Shown here: positions 52,314 to 64,000 of the stretch, piece by piece
Position numbering within the stretch: the stretch's first letter is position 1
Layout: each line of letters starts with the position of its first letter
NCBI GenBank assembly: GCA_038501785.1
Contig: JBAMJR010000195.1
Span: 5,332,001 to 5,396,000, forward strand
Source: Myoxocephalus aenaeus
Lineage: Eukaryota > Chordata > Actinopteri > Perciformes > Cottidae
Reading direction: 5' to 3'
Length of the DNA stretch: 64,000 nucleotides
Program-made: the position numbers and the translations under genes
The notes under the pieces: generated by a model
What the model was told of the DNA's origin: nothing
Seen by the model: only the letters and a program-made list of their open reading frames with translations
The model's database searches: none

Positions 52314-55300
52314 TCACACCTGCGTCTCCACACCGTTCAGCTTAGGCATCAGGATGCGAGGAGTCACGCCGGAGTTGAGGTCCCTCTCGAACTCCAAAAG
52401 CTGGCCCATGAAGTTCAGATTCGGGGACACCACGGGACGACGACTCCGCACGTATTTGTAGGCATCTGTCATTGTCATGAGGGTGTGCTTCATAAGGTAG
52501 GCGATGACGATGGTTGCAGAACGGGACACGCCTGCCTGGCAGTGTACCAGCACTCCCTGTCCACTCTGATATGCCTCCTCTGTTGATGAGAACAAAAAAG
52601 CTGATTTAGAATTGAACAGAAGCAGAATTAAAGCAGTGCAAACTGGCTAAACGTCGCACGCTGTGAATATAGAACGTATCATCACTGTCATCAAAGGGAA
52701 CATTTGTCAACCCCATCGCGAGCTGAGTTAGCGATATAGTGTGAAAAACGCCTGCTTTCTTTTTGCCGACGTTCGGGGCGCAGCTGGAAAATCACTTGTT
52801 CTTCTGCGTACAGTGACATGACAGTGACGATGCTGGAGGCGAGGAAGAAATACAGAGTGCTACTTCAGCTTTGGTAGCTGTGGGGCGCAATGCCACTCAA
52901 ACACGTCCTTGTTCTCTTCGCTTGTGTTTTGTTTCCAACAGCGAAAATGGCATCTGCAAATATGCGTGCAGAGGATGTTACTGACGACGTTTTTTTTACA
53001 GTGTGCATCATTTTACAGTGTTTTGGCTGACTCTGGTATTACGATGAGTTTACAAGGAATTCATGATCCTGTTTTAGTTTGTGTAAGAAAGCAACTTGAA
53101 TTAGGAAGGTGTACTGTTGTATTCATCAGTGTACGAATATGTCCTTCATTGACATTTGGGGAATTTATTTTGCAGTAAACTCTTGCGCGCTATGCATCCT
53201 GGTACATGTAGGAACAGGCAGCACGACTCAGCAGGAAAGAGCAGCTTTATCGCTCAATGTAACATGCACTGAGGAATTCATTCTTAAAACAAACAAACAT
53301 CTGGCAAGCCCGATGACATGTATCATTACATCCTCAATAAGTAATTAAGCCAGTTTATAACCGAAATGCAGGCTATCAGCATGCATCTTTCTACTTGTGG
53401 ACATCTTTTAAACTGGTATTTATCAACAGTCCTTCTCAGCATTTCATTCCATGCACCACCTTTTTTGATAAAGCCAGTCATGAAATAAACATGTCTGAAG
53501 GTGAATCTCTTCTACCACAGTGTGGGCGGCATGAGCAGAATAACTAACTATTGATGTTCAAATTTGATCAGATTGCAGATCAATGCAGTCTCTCTCTTCT
53601 AGACGAACTCACGAATACAGACACATGAATCTCACCAATGAACTCAAAAACCTCCTCAAAGTATTGTCGAAGGTTTTGCTTGCTGTTATCGGTGGCCGGC
53701 AGCCTTTTGTAGCGCAGCCCGGAGTTGACGTGGTAGAGGGGCAGGTGTGTGGTCACGTTGACCACGAAGCCGATGTTGAGGCGGAGCAGCAGGTCCGAGT
53801 CCTGGGCGTCTCTCTCGTTCCCCAGAAACAGGAAGGGCAGGATGGCACTGACCACGGCGTTCTCCGCATCAGGAGTCATCGCAGTCTCATTGGATAGAGA
53901 AGCCGGCAAAGAAGAGGACAGCGGCAGAGAGAGGTGCACTGGAAGAAGACGAGACAAAGAAAAACTGTGAAGAACAGAGCCACAGAGCAAGACATGACTG
54001 AATTAAGACTTTGGAACAGGGTGCAGGGAGACAAGACTAACCAACTAAACTGTGACTAAATCACCTATGAAAAAAAACTGGGTCAAAATAGTCAGTATCA
54101 GTATTATTTGGCCACAAAAGAGGTCTGGTCGTTAGTCTCTAACTACAAACTAACCAACAGGAATTTTACTTCTAAAGGGCATTCAACGCAGCTTTATGTA
54201 AGTGATTGCAGTGAAAAATGTGTTACTTCGTAGATATTATGAATATTTTACCACTTGCACTTAGGTGAATTGCAAGATATTCTTACTTCTGCCGTTTTCC
54301 TCATCTTGCTCTCTGTTCAGGGAGTTGAGGGCCAGGTGAAGGGACTGAGCTGAGGGCAGGGAATGTCCTCCCTCCCTTTCTCTCTGCCAGGGTTTGGGTT
54401 TGATGAGTGTGCTCGGGGCGGACGGTGGAGGTGAAAAGGACACAGGTGACGGTGGAGAGGCAGAGCGGGGAGAAGGGGAGCGTGGATATGCTGCGTCTCC
54501 GTCGTGCTCCGTTCCTCCATCTTCTGCTTTATTCAAGAGCCTCTTCAGCGAGTTCTGGCCTTCGTCACACCCGGACCTGCGGCCCATAAAATCAAGGGCA
54601 GCCATTTTCCCCTGCTGAAGGCGCCGCCGGCCAGCGCGGTCCGTAAGCTGAGACTGCGAGTATTCCTGGAGGTTTTGACAGTCCAGGAGGGCCAGGCCTG
54701 TTCCGTTGTTGCCATTTTGGCCCTGGGTCGCACCGGTCTTCCTCACTCCTACTCCCGTCCCGCCGCAGTGATTCTTTTGGGCTTTAGAATGGGTCATCTT
54801 CTTGGCCAGTTCTTCAGGCCAGATAGTACGCACGCTGTAGTCATCATCATCGGCTTGGAACATACCCGTCTGCTGAGCTGCTCCAATGCCTCTCCCCGGG
54901 GGTTTGCCTCTGCGAGGGTTAAATGTCACCACTATGGGGTCACTGCTACAGTAGCTGCAGGTGGAGCTGCCTGTCTGAGAGGCTTTGGGGTTGCAGCCTG
55001 TGACGCAGCTCTGTATGGCCCGGAGAGGGGCCGAGGAGGACAGCGGGGTACAGGGCAGGCATCCCCCGACCAGTTTTTTGCGAAGGATAGCAGGACTCTC
55101 GAAGTTTCTGGCCTCACCAGAGCAGGAGGCACAGCGGAGAGGTTTGAACAGGGTTGCTCGGCAGTCAGACACAGTGCTGTTAGAAGAGGAGGTGTTGGAG
55201 GTGGAGGTGGTGGAGAGGCACCCACCCAGATTTCTCAGGCCCATTTCTTTGCCTCCTCTCTTCACCGCCCCGGCATTATGAACACAGGAAAATGAGGTGG

Positions 55301-56345
55301 AAGAGCTTCCTCCTCCTTGGCAGCTGGCAGAGTGTCCCTTACACCCTCTGCATCTTACCAACCTCCAGCAGCCACAACTGAATGGGTGGGTGCAGTCGAT
55401 GGTGCAGGTGTGGTCAGGGCTCGGGAACCCTCCGGCGTGGGAGGAGCAGGGGGAGATGGGTAGACCATGAAGAATGTGAGGGCGGAGATCCCTGGTGCGG
55501 GACGTGGGCGGCTGGCTGAGTTGCTGAAATGGGCCTGGGACATGGGCGGGTTGGGAGGGAGGGGACGGCGGATAATTTGGATTTAGGACGGCAGCATGGG
55601 GCACAGGGACGGAGTTTTGGTGGTAGGGCAGACTGTGGGTGTTATGGCTTTGATGGGCGGTTCCCAGTTTGGAATTCTTCTTGTGACCTGAAGAGGGAAA
55701 TTCCTGGTCACTTCTTGGAAGAAAACTAGCGTTTTCCTTTTCACTCCGCAACCTCTGCTGCTGCGCCTGAGCCGGGACGAATTGAAGGATGCCTCCGGGG
55801 GAAGACGACAGCTGACTGTGGCGACTTCGCTGTGGCTTGTGTTCGGCACCACCTGGCCTCCCTGCAGTCCCAGTCCTTCTCTCACATTGTCCTTGATCCA
55901 ACTGTGAAGAGACACATTTCCCTCTGCCACCTTTTACATTTCCGCTGCGCCCTAACGAGTTGCTGACTCCTTCTCCTCCCCGGCCTCCTTTGTCCACCGT
56001 CACCTTGATATCAATAGTATGTGTGTGTGAGGGCAGCCGTGGGCCGAGAGTTACTGTGCCATTGCTATGGCAGTGGCTAGGGGTGGGTCTGGCACCTGCT
56101 GGGGGGACAGGTTGATCGCTCTTGAATTTCTGCACACGAGGGGATCTGCGCTTGCATTCCAGAGTCAGAGGTTTACACGAGGGTGCGTAGAAATGGGACT
56201 GCGAAGAGTGGAGATGTGGATAGTGTCCATTGGAAGAGGCTGATATTTGAGAGGGGTGCTGCGGGATCGTTTGTGGGGAAGACTCGCACAGGTTTTTAGG
56301 GCGCTGAATGACCACTATACGCTCATCAAGAGGGAGGGGAGGCAT
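52314..56345 (-). CDS. DUSP10/MKP-5-like dual-specificity MAP kinase phosphatase
   Basis: The predicted role is dephosphorylation of stress MAP kinases (JNK, p38), as known for DUSP10. Three coding exons on the minus strand, 56345-54287, 53938-53636 and 52579-52314, join in phase and give 875 residues, against 482 in human DUSP10. The start MPPLPLDERIVV matches the DUSP10 start. The catalytic domain (about 714-870) is close to DUSP10: ILPFLFLGNE, general acid Asp770 in LPATDNSKQN, nucleophile Cys801 in HCQAGVSRSATIVIAYLM, and end GVTPRILMPKLNGVETQV. The rhodanese/kinase-binding region (about 505-600) keeps the basic RRRLQQGK (573-580) but is eroded around it. Residues 20-500 are a long low-complexity extension with many CxxC pairs. 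The distance from DUSP10 and the location suggest a paralogue, so no symbol is given. Confidence 0.9.
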
Positions 56346-57879
56346 CTGGGTTTATGCAAAGCTGTCCAATGACGAGGGAGAGAGAGACAGAAAGAGAGTA
56401 ATCAGCAAATTACTGTCATTTTGACAAACAATGGAAAAGTGGGGAGCACTTTACATTCCATCATTTTAGACACAAACAGCACATGCTGATTCAAAGTTCT
56501 GAGAAACTACGAAAAATGTATATGATACAGTGCATGATTATGAGCATAGATTTTCTATTGATGTAGTATGTTACAATACTGTGTATATTATAAAAGAATA
56601 AAGGTAAATTATTTGTGGAATGTAAAGTAAAACCCCAAATCCACCACAAGAATGACAACACACAGATTTTTATATTTTTCTAATTCTTTTAAGTCAAACT
56701 AATTTCTCATCTCTATCTGCAACACACACCAATAACAAATACCAAACCAACAACCTGTGTGACATATTTTTTCATTAATATGTCACACATTTCCTTTTGC
56801 ATTTGCTGCAAATGAAAGGAAAACCCACTGAGGTGCATGTTTGATTTGAATGGATAACACTGTAATGATTGTGTTTTCCAAATCCATTTCAACATGCACA
56901 TCAGTCTTTAACCTGCTTATTTATAACAGGGCCACATGTAATGCTCATCAATATTTGTAGGACTTTGACGTTCAAATTTAAACTGTTTCCCAGTGATATC
57001 ATTATCATTTAGGACATAACAATCCAAATCCAAAAGTGCAAGAGTGTGTACCTGTTTGCTGTTAGCAGCAAATAATCCCAGCTAATCCTGATGGCAGAGA
57101 GGCTTCTTAAAAGCTCAGTGACAAAAGCTGCATCAACTGAGCTGCAACAAACTGCATTGCTCTGATGAGTCTTCATTCTTAATGAGACACATTCAGTTGC
57201 ATGTCATGGCTGATGTTAAAAAATAGCTTAATAGACTGTAAAAGATTGCTGGACTGTGCATGTGCGATGTAGAGGTTTTGAACTACAACCCTGTGTATGT
57301 GATGGCTTCTGTGACGTGTTCATTTTATGTTTATGCACTACTTAAAATTGATAAAAATCATCTTGCACAGCATTCTTTGCCCTGTTTACACAGGGACTCT
57401 CAAAGTTAGCAAAAAGCTCAGTTGGATTCTTCACTTTAAAGACGATCTAATGCTTATTACCTGAAATGAAACGTCCTGCTCCCAGCCACCTGGCCTGTGC
57501 ATCCTACCCCTGAAGTTAACTAAATTAACTGAACCCTTTGGGCCAATTAGAGATGAGCATTTGTCCAGGTCATGATATAACCAGAAGGTCACCACGTACA
57601 AAACAATACAACTCAGCTGGAGAGAAAGCTTTCTAACCATGACACAGCAAAAAGAGATTGTGTGAATGTAGTTTATAAATATGCACTTTGTCATAGAATA
57701 CATAGAGAAGGTTTTTATGTATCATTAAATTGCCCTCATGATTAATAACAGGTACATGACTTTGGACTGTATATTTTATAAAAATGTTGTACATTCATTA
57801 TGAGGCTCCTTAAACTTCAAGATGAAAAATGATTGTCGTTAAAGTAAAAATCCACCCTCTGATACACACACTGTTAATC

Positions 57880-58570
57880 ACAATCAATCTGAGATGTTCA
57901 CTGCACCCAGGAGTTTTTTGGTTGATGTACTTTAAATTAGTTGTTGCCACACTAGCAGCTGTAGGGCTGGCTATGCTAGTGTGTTTGGAGGATATTAGCA
58001 TGCTAATGTTAGCATTGAGTTAAAAGCACAGCTAGGACTAACAAAGTACAGAGTTCTGTTTGAAGGAGAGCGAGAGACGTCTCAGCTGAGAAAAAAAGAT
58101 CTGCATTTCACTGCCGACATAACAAGTTTGCAGTTTGTTTGGTGTTTCTAGTCTGTTGAGGCTTTTTGTAGCTCTGCCTTGTGTTTGATGGATTTCTCCC
58201 CATGAGATTGTAAGTTGGCGATGAGTCGAGAAAGAAGCACTTGCTCTTGATGTTTTAAATCAGTAACCGTTTTACTGAATTTAAACGTTACAAAAGGACA
58301 CATTCTAACCATGTTAGTGGCTCTAGGGATGCCAATGTTGTCGCTACGCCCACCACATTTGCTCCACACTGAAGTGCCTCAATAACTAATGGATGGATTG
58401 CCATGATATTTTGTATTCATGGTCCCCAGAGGTGAATCCTCATGACTTTACGTTTAATGGATTCCCGTAGAGTTTGGAACAGACATGTGTGTCCCTCCAG
58501 GATGAATTGTAGTATTTTTGTTGATTCCTTAACTTTTAATGTAGTGCCATCCTCAGCTCAATAGCAGCTT
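57880..58570 (-). repeat. Dispersed repeat family A, copy 4 (inverted)
   Basis: The complement reads GGGGACCATGAATACAAAAT, then ATGGCAATCCATCCATTAGT, then TTATTGAGGCACTTCAGTGTG and GGCATCCCTAGAG. These are the same blocks as copies 2 and 3 but on the other strand. GCATGCTAATGTTAGCATTG at about 57998-58017 belongs to the distal part. Confidence 0.7.
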
Positions 58571-60039
58571 TAGAGTTAGCCTTCATGTTTTCTAAAATGT
58601 AATAGCCTGTTCACATTACAAAACATACTGTATATTTCCATGCTCTCCAAGTGATATCTAGCATTGGTGTTGAGCCAGAAATGTCAGAGATAGTTAACTG
58701 AAAACCTGGACAAGTAAAACACAATCAATTTGCAAGACTAAATACGACCAGAGTAAGTGAGAAAATATATTTTGTGTCATTTAGATAAAGTCACTCTTTA
58801 TACTTCACAATAGATGAGGTGGAGATTTACTCCACGTAACATTGTTCAGATTTGGCCACCAAAAATCATGCTAGCCTGTAATTGCAGCGTACATCAAATA
58901 TAGCTGTTTTTAAACACTGTTTTGTTGTGGTGGATTTTCATTTTAACGCCATCACGCCATTTTTAGCGAGAATATCTCAGGGAATGGAAGCCCAAGAAGT
59001 TAAAAGAGGGACTGGGAGGAACAGATACTGAATACAACACTGGCTGACAGAAACAAATCGGGTCGAGAGAAGATACATGGGGACAGATTATAACGTGACA
59101 CTGTAAACCACAGAGGGAAGAAAGGAACATGTCCGAATAATCTGGGGATGCCCCATGGGAAGTCCCAACACAACACAGATACCAACCCATGGAAAAAGCA
59201 AACCACGCTCCAGTGTCCCCATGCTTATATCCACGCACAGAGTCTGGTGATGGTATCCTCATCTTTTTTTCCCTTTTTCAGCCTTGCCTGTGGTGGAGGG
59301 GGTGGGGGTTACATTGACCCAGTTTTATCACGGTGGAAGTCACTATCACTCTGATCACTTTGCTCTCACACACTGTAAACTGCAGGCTGGCTAGTGGCCT
59401 TTTCACTCACTCATAGTCACAGTTTCAGCAGACAGTAAGGGTCACACAGAGAGATGGAAAATATTCAAACAAAGCGATGCCTCTTGAAATTTCACTGCCA
59501 CATGTTCACATGATACTTCACAGCAAAAATAAAACATAATGCACTATCATTACCCCATTTTATGAGCTAATAACCCATAAATAAAAAGTGTCGGCAGCAT
59601 TGCTACATTCAGTCAAATCTGCAACAGGATTTAGGAACGGGAAACCAAACATTACAATGAGCTGCTTTGTCTCAGTCAAATAATCTCAGAAATCTTCATA
59701 ATTTATTTTGTGTGTGGTACATTTATTAATGATGCTTCAAACACAACATTAAAGGCTTATAAAATGCAGAAAGTGCTTTTGTTTTGCTTTGCATTTTTCA
59801 TGTGTCTGCCTATGCTGTGACTTCTCATCTGTACTCTTTCTCTGCGACAGTTATTAGTTAATTTTCAGATTAAGACTTTACATGAAGGATATTTATGATA
59901 CACAAAAAACTGTGTCTGTCTGGGAAGCCTTGTCTCATTTCAGATGTTTGTGAGTTGCTAGCAGTGCCACCAGAGAGACAAATCCCTTCTCATCTTCTCC
60001 GTTCAAATGATCCAGTATTCCTTTCCTGTCCCATTGATT

Positions 60040-60105
60040 ATGTCACAATTTGTTTTGTGACCCTTTAGAGGGGCCTGACCCCAAGGTTGGGAACCACTGG
60101 ACTTA
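60040..60105. repeat. Solo end of a hAT-like repeat
   Basis: The wording GACCCCAAGGTTGGGAACCACTGG is a common terminal sequence of short hAT-related repeats in fish. The other end was not found. Confidence 0.35.
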
Positions 60106-62286
60106 ATCTAGCCGTAGGCCTGCATAAAGTAGTAAAAACAGTTCTACCTCGACCAGCTACAACAGTTAAATGCTACATATAGTACACATTGGTGAGTCGG
60201 TATACAATCTAAAATATAATAAATACATCAGTCACTTGAGACATTTTTCTGTAGAATGAGTAACTTTTATTTCGATACTAAAGATTCTGGTTCAAGACGA
60301 ATAAAATGTTGACGGAACGAGAAGAAAAACTGGTTGCATTTGTTCACTGGACCTGAGGGCAGCTAGTTTCCACATATGAGAATAAAACTGTAAAAGTGTG
60401 TGAGCGCTGTTGATTAGAAGGTTAATTAAAATGGTGTTTAATTAACTGTGTTCATGTGAAATCCCTCCAGTTGGTCTTTCTAACACATTAATGGAATCTG
60501 ATTTAAAAAAAGGCTGTAAGCTATACTTACTCTGCCAGCATACAGTACACACTGATTGCTGTAGTGTGTGTTTGTGTGCGTGTGCGTGTGTCTTTCAAAA
60601 ATGGCCTCGATCTGCTTCACTTTACAATTACAGCCAAACAGTATAGAGTGTATAGACATTTTTGCCCTCTTGTTATAATAGCATACCAGGCTCCACAGCT
60701 GAGGCGGCATCTCAACAGCCATCAGAAAAGGAACTGAGTTTGACAGCCATTGATGTCTTCTGACAGACAATCTGAGATGTATAACTGTAATATTGTAGCC
60801 ATATGGCCAGGCTACAACCCAGAACAATAATGAACTCCTAAATCGATGTGTGTTTGTACTCACTAGCTCATATGACCCTTTGTAAAAGTCACACCTGAGT
60901 ATCAAGTGTATGACTGCAGCAATATTCTACATCACAGCTCATATCAGTGTGTGAGTTTGCATTATGTATCTACCAGACATAATTGATATCCGAAGTTTAC
61001 AGTAAATTGTGAATAAGTTATGAGTTCCTTTCAGAAGAACTGAGACATAACAGCCCCTGAGAATCCGATAAGAACATTTTGACAGACAGAGTTAGCTACT
61101 TAGGCTGAATAACCAAAAATGTCGCAGGATGGATCAAGGAGCGGAGAGAGGAAAATGTATGCGCATGATTAGGTGTGTATTAATATTTAAGGGACAAGCT
61201 AACGTATGCTAAGCTTGGCAATCACGTTAGCTGCCTCGGAATTCGAGCACATGAAAGTGTGAAAGCAAAGTCATTCAGATAAAAGGGAAATGTTTTAAAA
61301 AAAAAGAAGAAGAGTGCCACTCAGTCCCAGTTAGCGGGAACTGCAGGAGCCTGCGGGGGAGATCATGACGCCCTCCCTCGCCTCACTGCTACCCCACCAG
61401 CAGAATAAAGATAACAGCTTTACAGTCAAAGGCATAAGCCAGAGAGAGGAGAGCGGCACACATGCTAATGTATTTCCAGATGATTTAACTCTTTCCCAAG
61501 CACCTGAGCAAAACCTGCAATATCATGAATAGTTATAATGGGCTTGCTTTGGCGCCCCTGAACTGTGTCATATTTAATAAAACAAAATTAAATCAGAGCT
61601 GGTGTAAATTTATGAGTTTAGTATCACATGAAGTCATTCATTTTGTCTTGAAAAGAGAAAGGGAATGTAACACAGAGTGCTCTGTTGAAATGAGAGTACA
61701 CCGGACAGGAGGACAGCCTTATGGTAAAGAATCTCACTGTATCGGGTACAGTGCAGATTTAGGAGGCGCACAGTGCGTCTCCAGCTGCGGGGAAGTGAGT
61801 GATTTCGGGGACAATCTGTTGAGGGGGCTGATGTTTTTGGGAGCAGATGGTTGTCTGACTGTGCAAGATGGATGGGGATCATTCCGTTCCCTCTCCCCGC
61901 CCCGGCTTAATGCAGCACCTTCATCAAAAAGGCACCTGACAGCCAAACACCCACGCAGCAGAACGGGCTACACCAGAGCAAGAAACACAGGCAATAATGT
62001 GAGGATGTGCAGCTCAATTATGCTCGAGTTAGAGAATGTCTTCCTCTGCTGCTGAACAAGATTATTTTTCACAGTACAAAAAAAGAAAAAAGTCTCTCGA
62101 GATAGTGCATGGCAGGAAAATTAGTCACCAGAGTCGCTTGTTTCCAGGGGATGATGAGCAGGCCGTTTCTGTCAGAGGACAATCCCCAGCTCCACATTTG
62201 TGCTTGTGTCTCCCTTTTTATGGTCGTTCACACACAGAACCAAACTGACAGATGGACACTTGGCACGAAGGGGAAAGGCACGAGAG

Positions 62287-62430
62287 CAGGGGTGTCAAAC
62301 TCATTTTAGTGAAGGGGCCACATGCTGCCCATTTTGATCTCGAGTGGGCCGGACCAGTAAAATCATAGCATAATAACGCATACATAATAACAACATTATA
62401 ATTATTTTTCTTTTTTGTTTGACACCCCTG
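62287..62430. mobile_element. hAT-family MITE with intact ends
   Basis: The element begins CAGGGGTGTCAAAC and ends GTTTGACACCCCTG, a perfect 14-base terminal inverted repeat. It is flanked by CACGAGAG (62279-62286) and CACTAGAG (62431-62438), an 8-base target duplication with one mismatch, which is the hAT signature. At 144 bases it has no coding capacity and would need a transposase supplied elsewhere. Confidence 0.9.
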
Positions 62431-62438
62431 CACTAGAG

Positions 62439-64000
62439 TGTTCACAATAAAAAATACCAAACAGCATCGAGGGTCAAGCAGTCGGTGGCACAGATCCTAG
62501 AGTGTATTCTTCATCCACACACAGACTGAGCTGCTGTGCAGCTGCTGTTGTAACTGAAATCCATCAAGGAACAGTTTCTTGCGGAGAAGACCAGCCGTGT
62601 CAACATGTGAAGTGTAAAAAAAAAAAAGCCTTGATTGATTGGTGCTGTCAGCAAACTGACATGGGTTACTGACCAGATATGCTGCACAGCTAAGCTAACA
62701 GGCGCTGGACGGCGTTAACTGTGTCTCAGGTGCCGCTGGCCTCCAGCCACTGTAGCCGTGTCTCCCTTCAGCAGCCAAAGTAGTTGTGGAATTGTAATAA
62801 AACCAATAACCCTTCAAATGTATGCCAAAAAAGTACTAAACTCTTGATTATTACATAACTTCATGGGCTAAATAATGCAATTACACAATGTAATGCACAA
62901 TGCAGTTAAAACCACAATTATTTTTGTTTGGACTAAAGCTACCGTTAATAACTTAAATATAAATAACGCTTTGTTGTATTTGTCAAACTGTCACTATATC
63001 CTCACGGTAGCACATGAGACAACTAATCTGTGAACAAATTCTGGCTCCTCTGCCTCCTTTTAGTGCTGCTAACGGCATTTGCAAGATGGAAAATGACCAA
63101 TCAGAGCTGTCAATCACTGCTCGTGAGGCTCCTGAACTCCGATCAAGACCGATTGGAAATAATTTTGTAGATGGTGACATGTCCAAACAAAGTGAAGTTA
63201 ATGTATCGTCGCTAGAACAAGTGGACAACGGGAACAAGTACAAAAGGATAAATGTTGAGTCACAGTAATTATGACTCACAATTTTATCAGGCTTAAGTCA
63301 AACATCTAATGATGTAAGATTTTTTGGGGACAAAGGAAAATGACTTGCAACTTGAAGTCCTGCTATGCGTGATGACTTGGTTGTGACCAAGATGCCCAAA
63401 TGATAGTGTGTTTTGTCAACAATGCCATGCTAATGGTATAATAATGACACACAAGGATGAGGCATGTGTAATTAGTAAGCATTATTAAAATGTTGCCTCA
63501 TGTCTACAATACAGGTCGTATTTTTTCATTGGTTCTCATTCCACATGTCAACTTTACATTAATCCTAAATGACTTGAAAAGACAAATACTCTGTGTTAGC
63601 CTAAATCTGCCTTTTCACTGTAAACAGGTTTGTTTCACCGTCTCATCAGAACTCACACCACTACAGGCTACTGAGGGGAAGTCAAAACAATTACATCACC
63701 TAATCTCCACAGTCAGCGAACAGAAAGCGATGGAAGCAACGGCACAAACTGGCCAATCAGAGGGCAGCCTGAATGGGAACGTCTCTCATTTCCCTCCTCT
63801 AATCTGTCGCCTATTCAAACTGATTTAACACGGAGACTAGTATCTGACTTTGAGGACAGACGGTGTCATAATCCTCACATCCAAGGCTAAGCAACTCTTA
63901 TTTGTATTACATTATTTTATAGGAGATAAAATGGGATCGGTGGCACTTTGGCTGCAGAACAATATCTTTTCCAGGATGGCCCAGATTTCCTGCCTCTGCC
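62439..64000. other. Right end of window, no gene recognised
   Basis: AT-rich sequence with short open frames at 63014-63268 and 63490-63828 on the plus strand. Neither has a recognisable domain. Both contain CCAATCAGAG wording, which hints at a shared repeat, but the two cannot be aligned by eye over a useful length. Confidence 0.35.

Larger units (their letters stand above)
56346..62278. other. Upstream region of the DUSP10-like gene, no assembled gene
   Basis: About 6 kb of mostly AT-rich DNA. An untranslated first exon of the phosphatase gene is likely here or beyond, since an AG directly precedes its ATG, but it could not be located. An inverted copy of repeat family A lies at 57.9-58.6 kb. 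A (GT)-rich tract is at about 60562-60592. A group of GCTAAC/TTAGC words at 61190-61235 is promoter-like by comparison with the other genes. Confidence 0.4.

Noticed and set aside
54504..55295. 263-codon open frame on the plus strand opposite the phosphatase exon
   Set aside because: It is antisense to a long coding exon of biased composition, and its sequence has no domain character.
61525..62055. 176-codon plus-strand open frame
   Set aside because: No recognisable motif and no exon signals; likely chance.

Overview
The window is vertebrate nuclear DNA, and the gene sequences and repeats point to a ray-finned fish, probably a spiny-rayed teleost. All clear genes are split by GT-AG introns. 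Their proteins are close to, but distinct from, their mammalian counterparts. The spacers hold AT-rich DNA, long (GT)n, (TA)n and (CT)n microsatellites, and relics of hAT and L1-type elements. I see no prokaryotic operon, phage, CRISPR array or viral gene.

Six protein-coding genes could be assembled exon by exon, with every reading phase closing. On the plus strand are kcnk4 (TRAAK two-pore potassium channel, 1645-6972), esrra (estrogen-related receptor alpha, coding 18537-24082, with upstream noncoding exons from about 11.7 kb), prdx5 (peroxiredoxin 5, 27771-30238) and banf1 (barrier-to-autointegration factor, 32560-33515). On the minus strand are gng3 (G protein gamma 3, 36866-39042) and an 875-residue DUSP10/MKP-5-like MAP kinase phosphatase (52314-56345). 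A small terminal-exon-like segment with its own poly(A) signal lies at 41568-41639 on the minus strand and could not be assigned to a gene.

The order kcnk4, esrra, prdx5 matches human 11q13, and banf1 and gng3 also map to human 11q12-q13. The genes do not form a pathway: they encode a neuronal leak channel, an orphan nuclear receptor of energy metabolism, a peroxidase, a chromatin bridging factor, a G protein subunit and a stress-MAPK phosphatase. What links them is ancestry. KCNK2, ESRRG and DUSP10 lie together on human 1q41, so this block looks like the 11q13 paralogue of that region that has kept a DUSP10 relative.

Between 39.1 and 52.3 kb, and from 56.3 kb to the end, I found no assembled gene. 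These stretches hold AT-rich DNA, microsatellites, a hAT MITE with intact ends, a decayed hAT transposase piece and copies of one dispersed repeat family. I found no evidence of a wholly new biological system. The items most worth a second look are the DUSP10-like gene (location, degenerate rhodanese domain, cysteine-rich extension), an alanine at the ERR-alpha pocket position where mammals have phenylalanine, and the orphan terminal exon.
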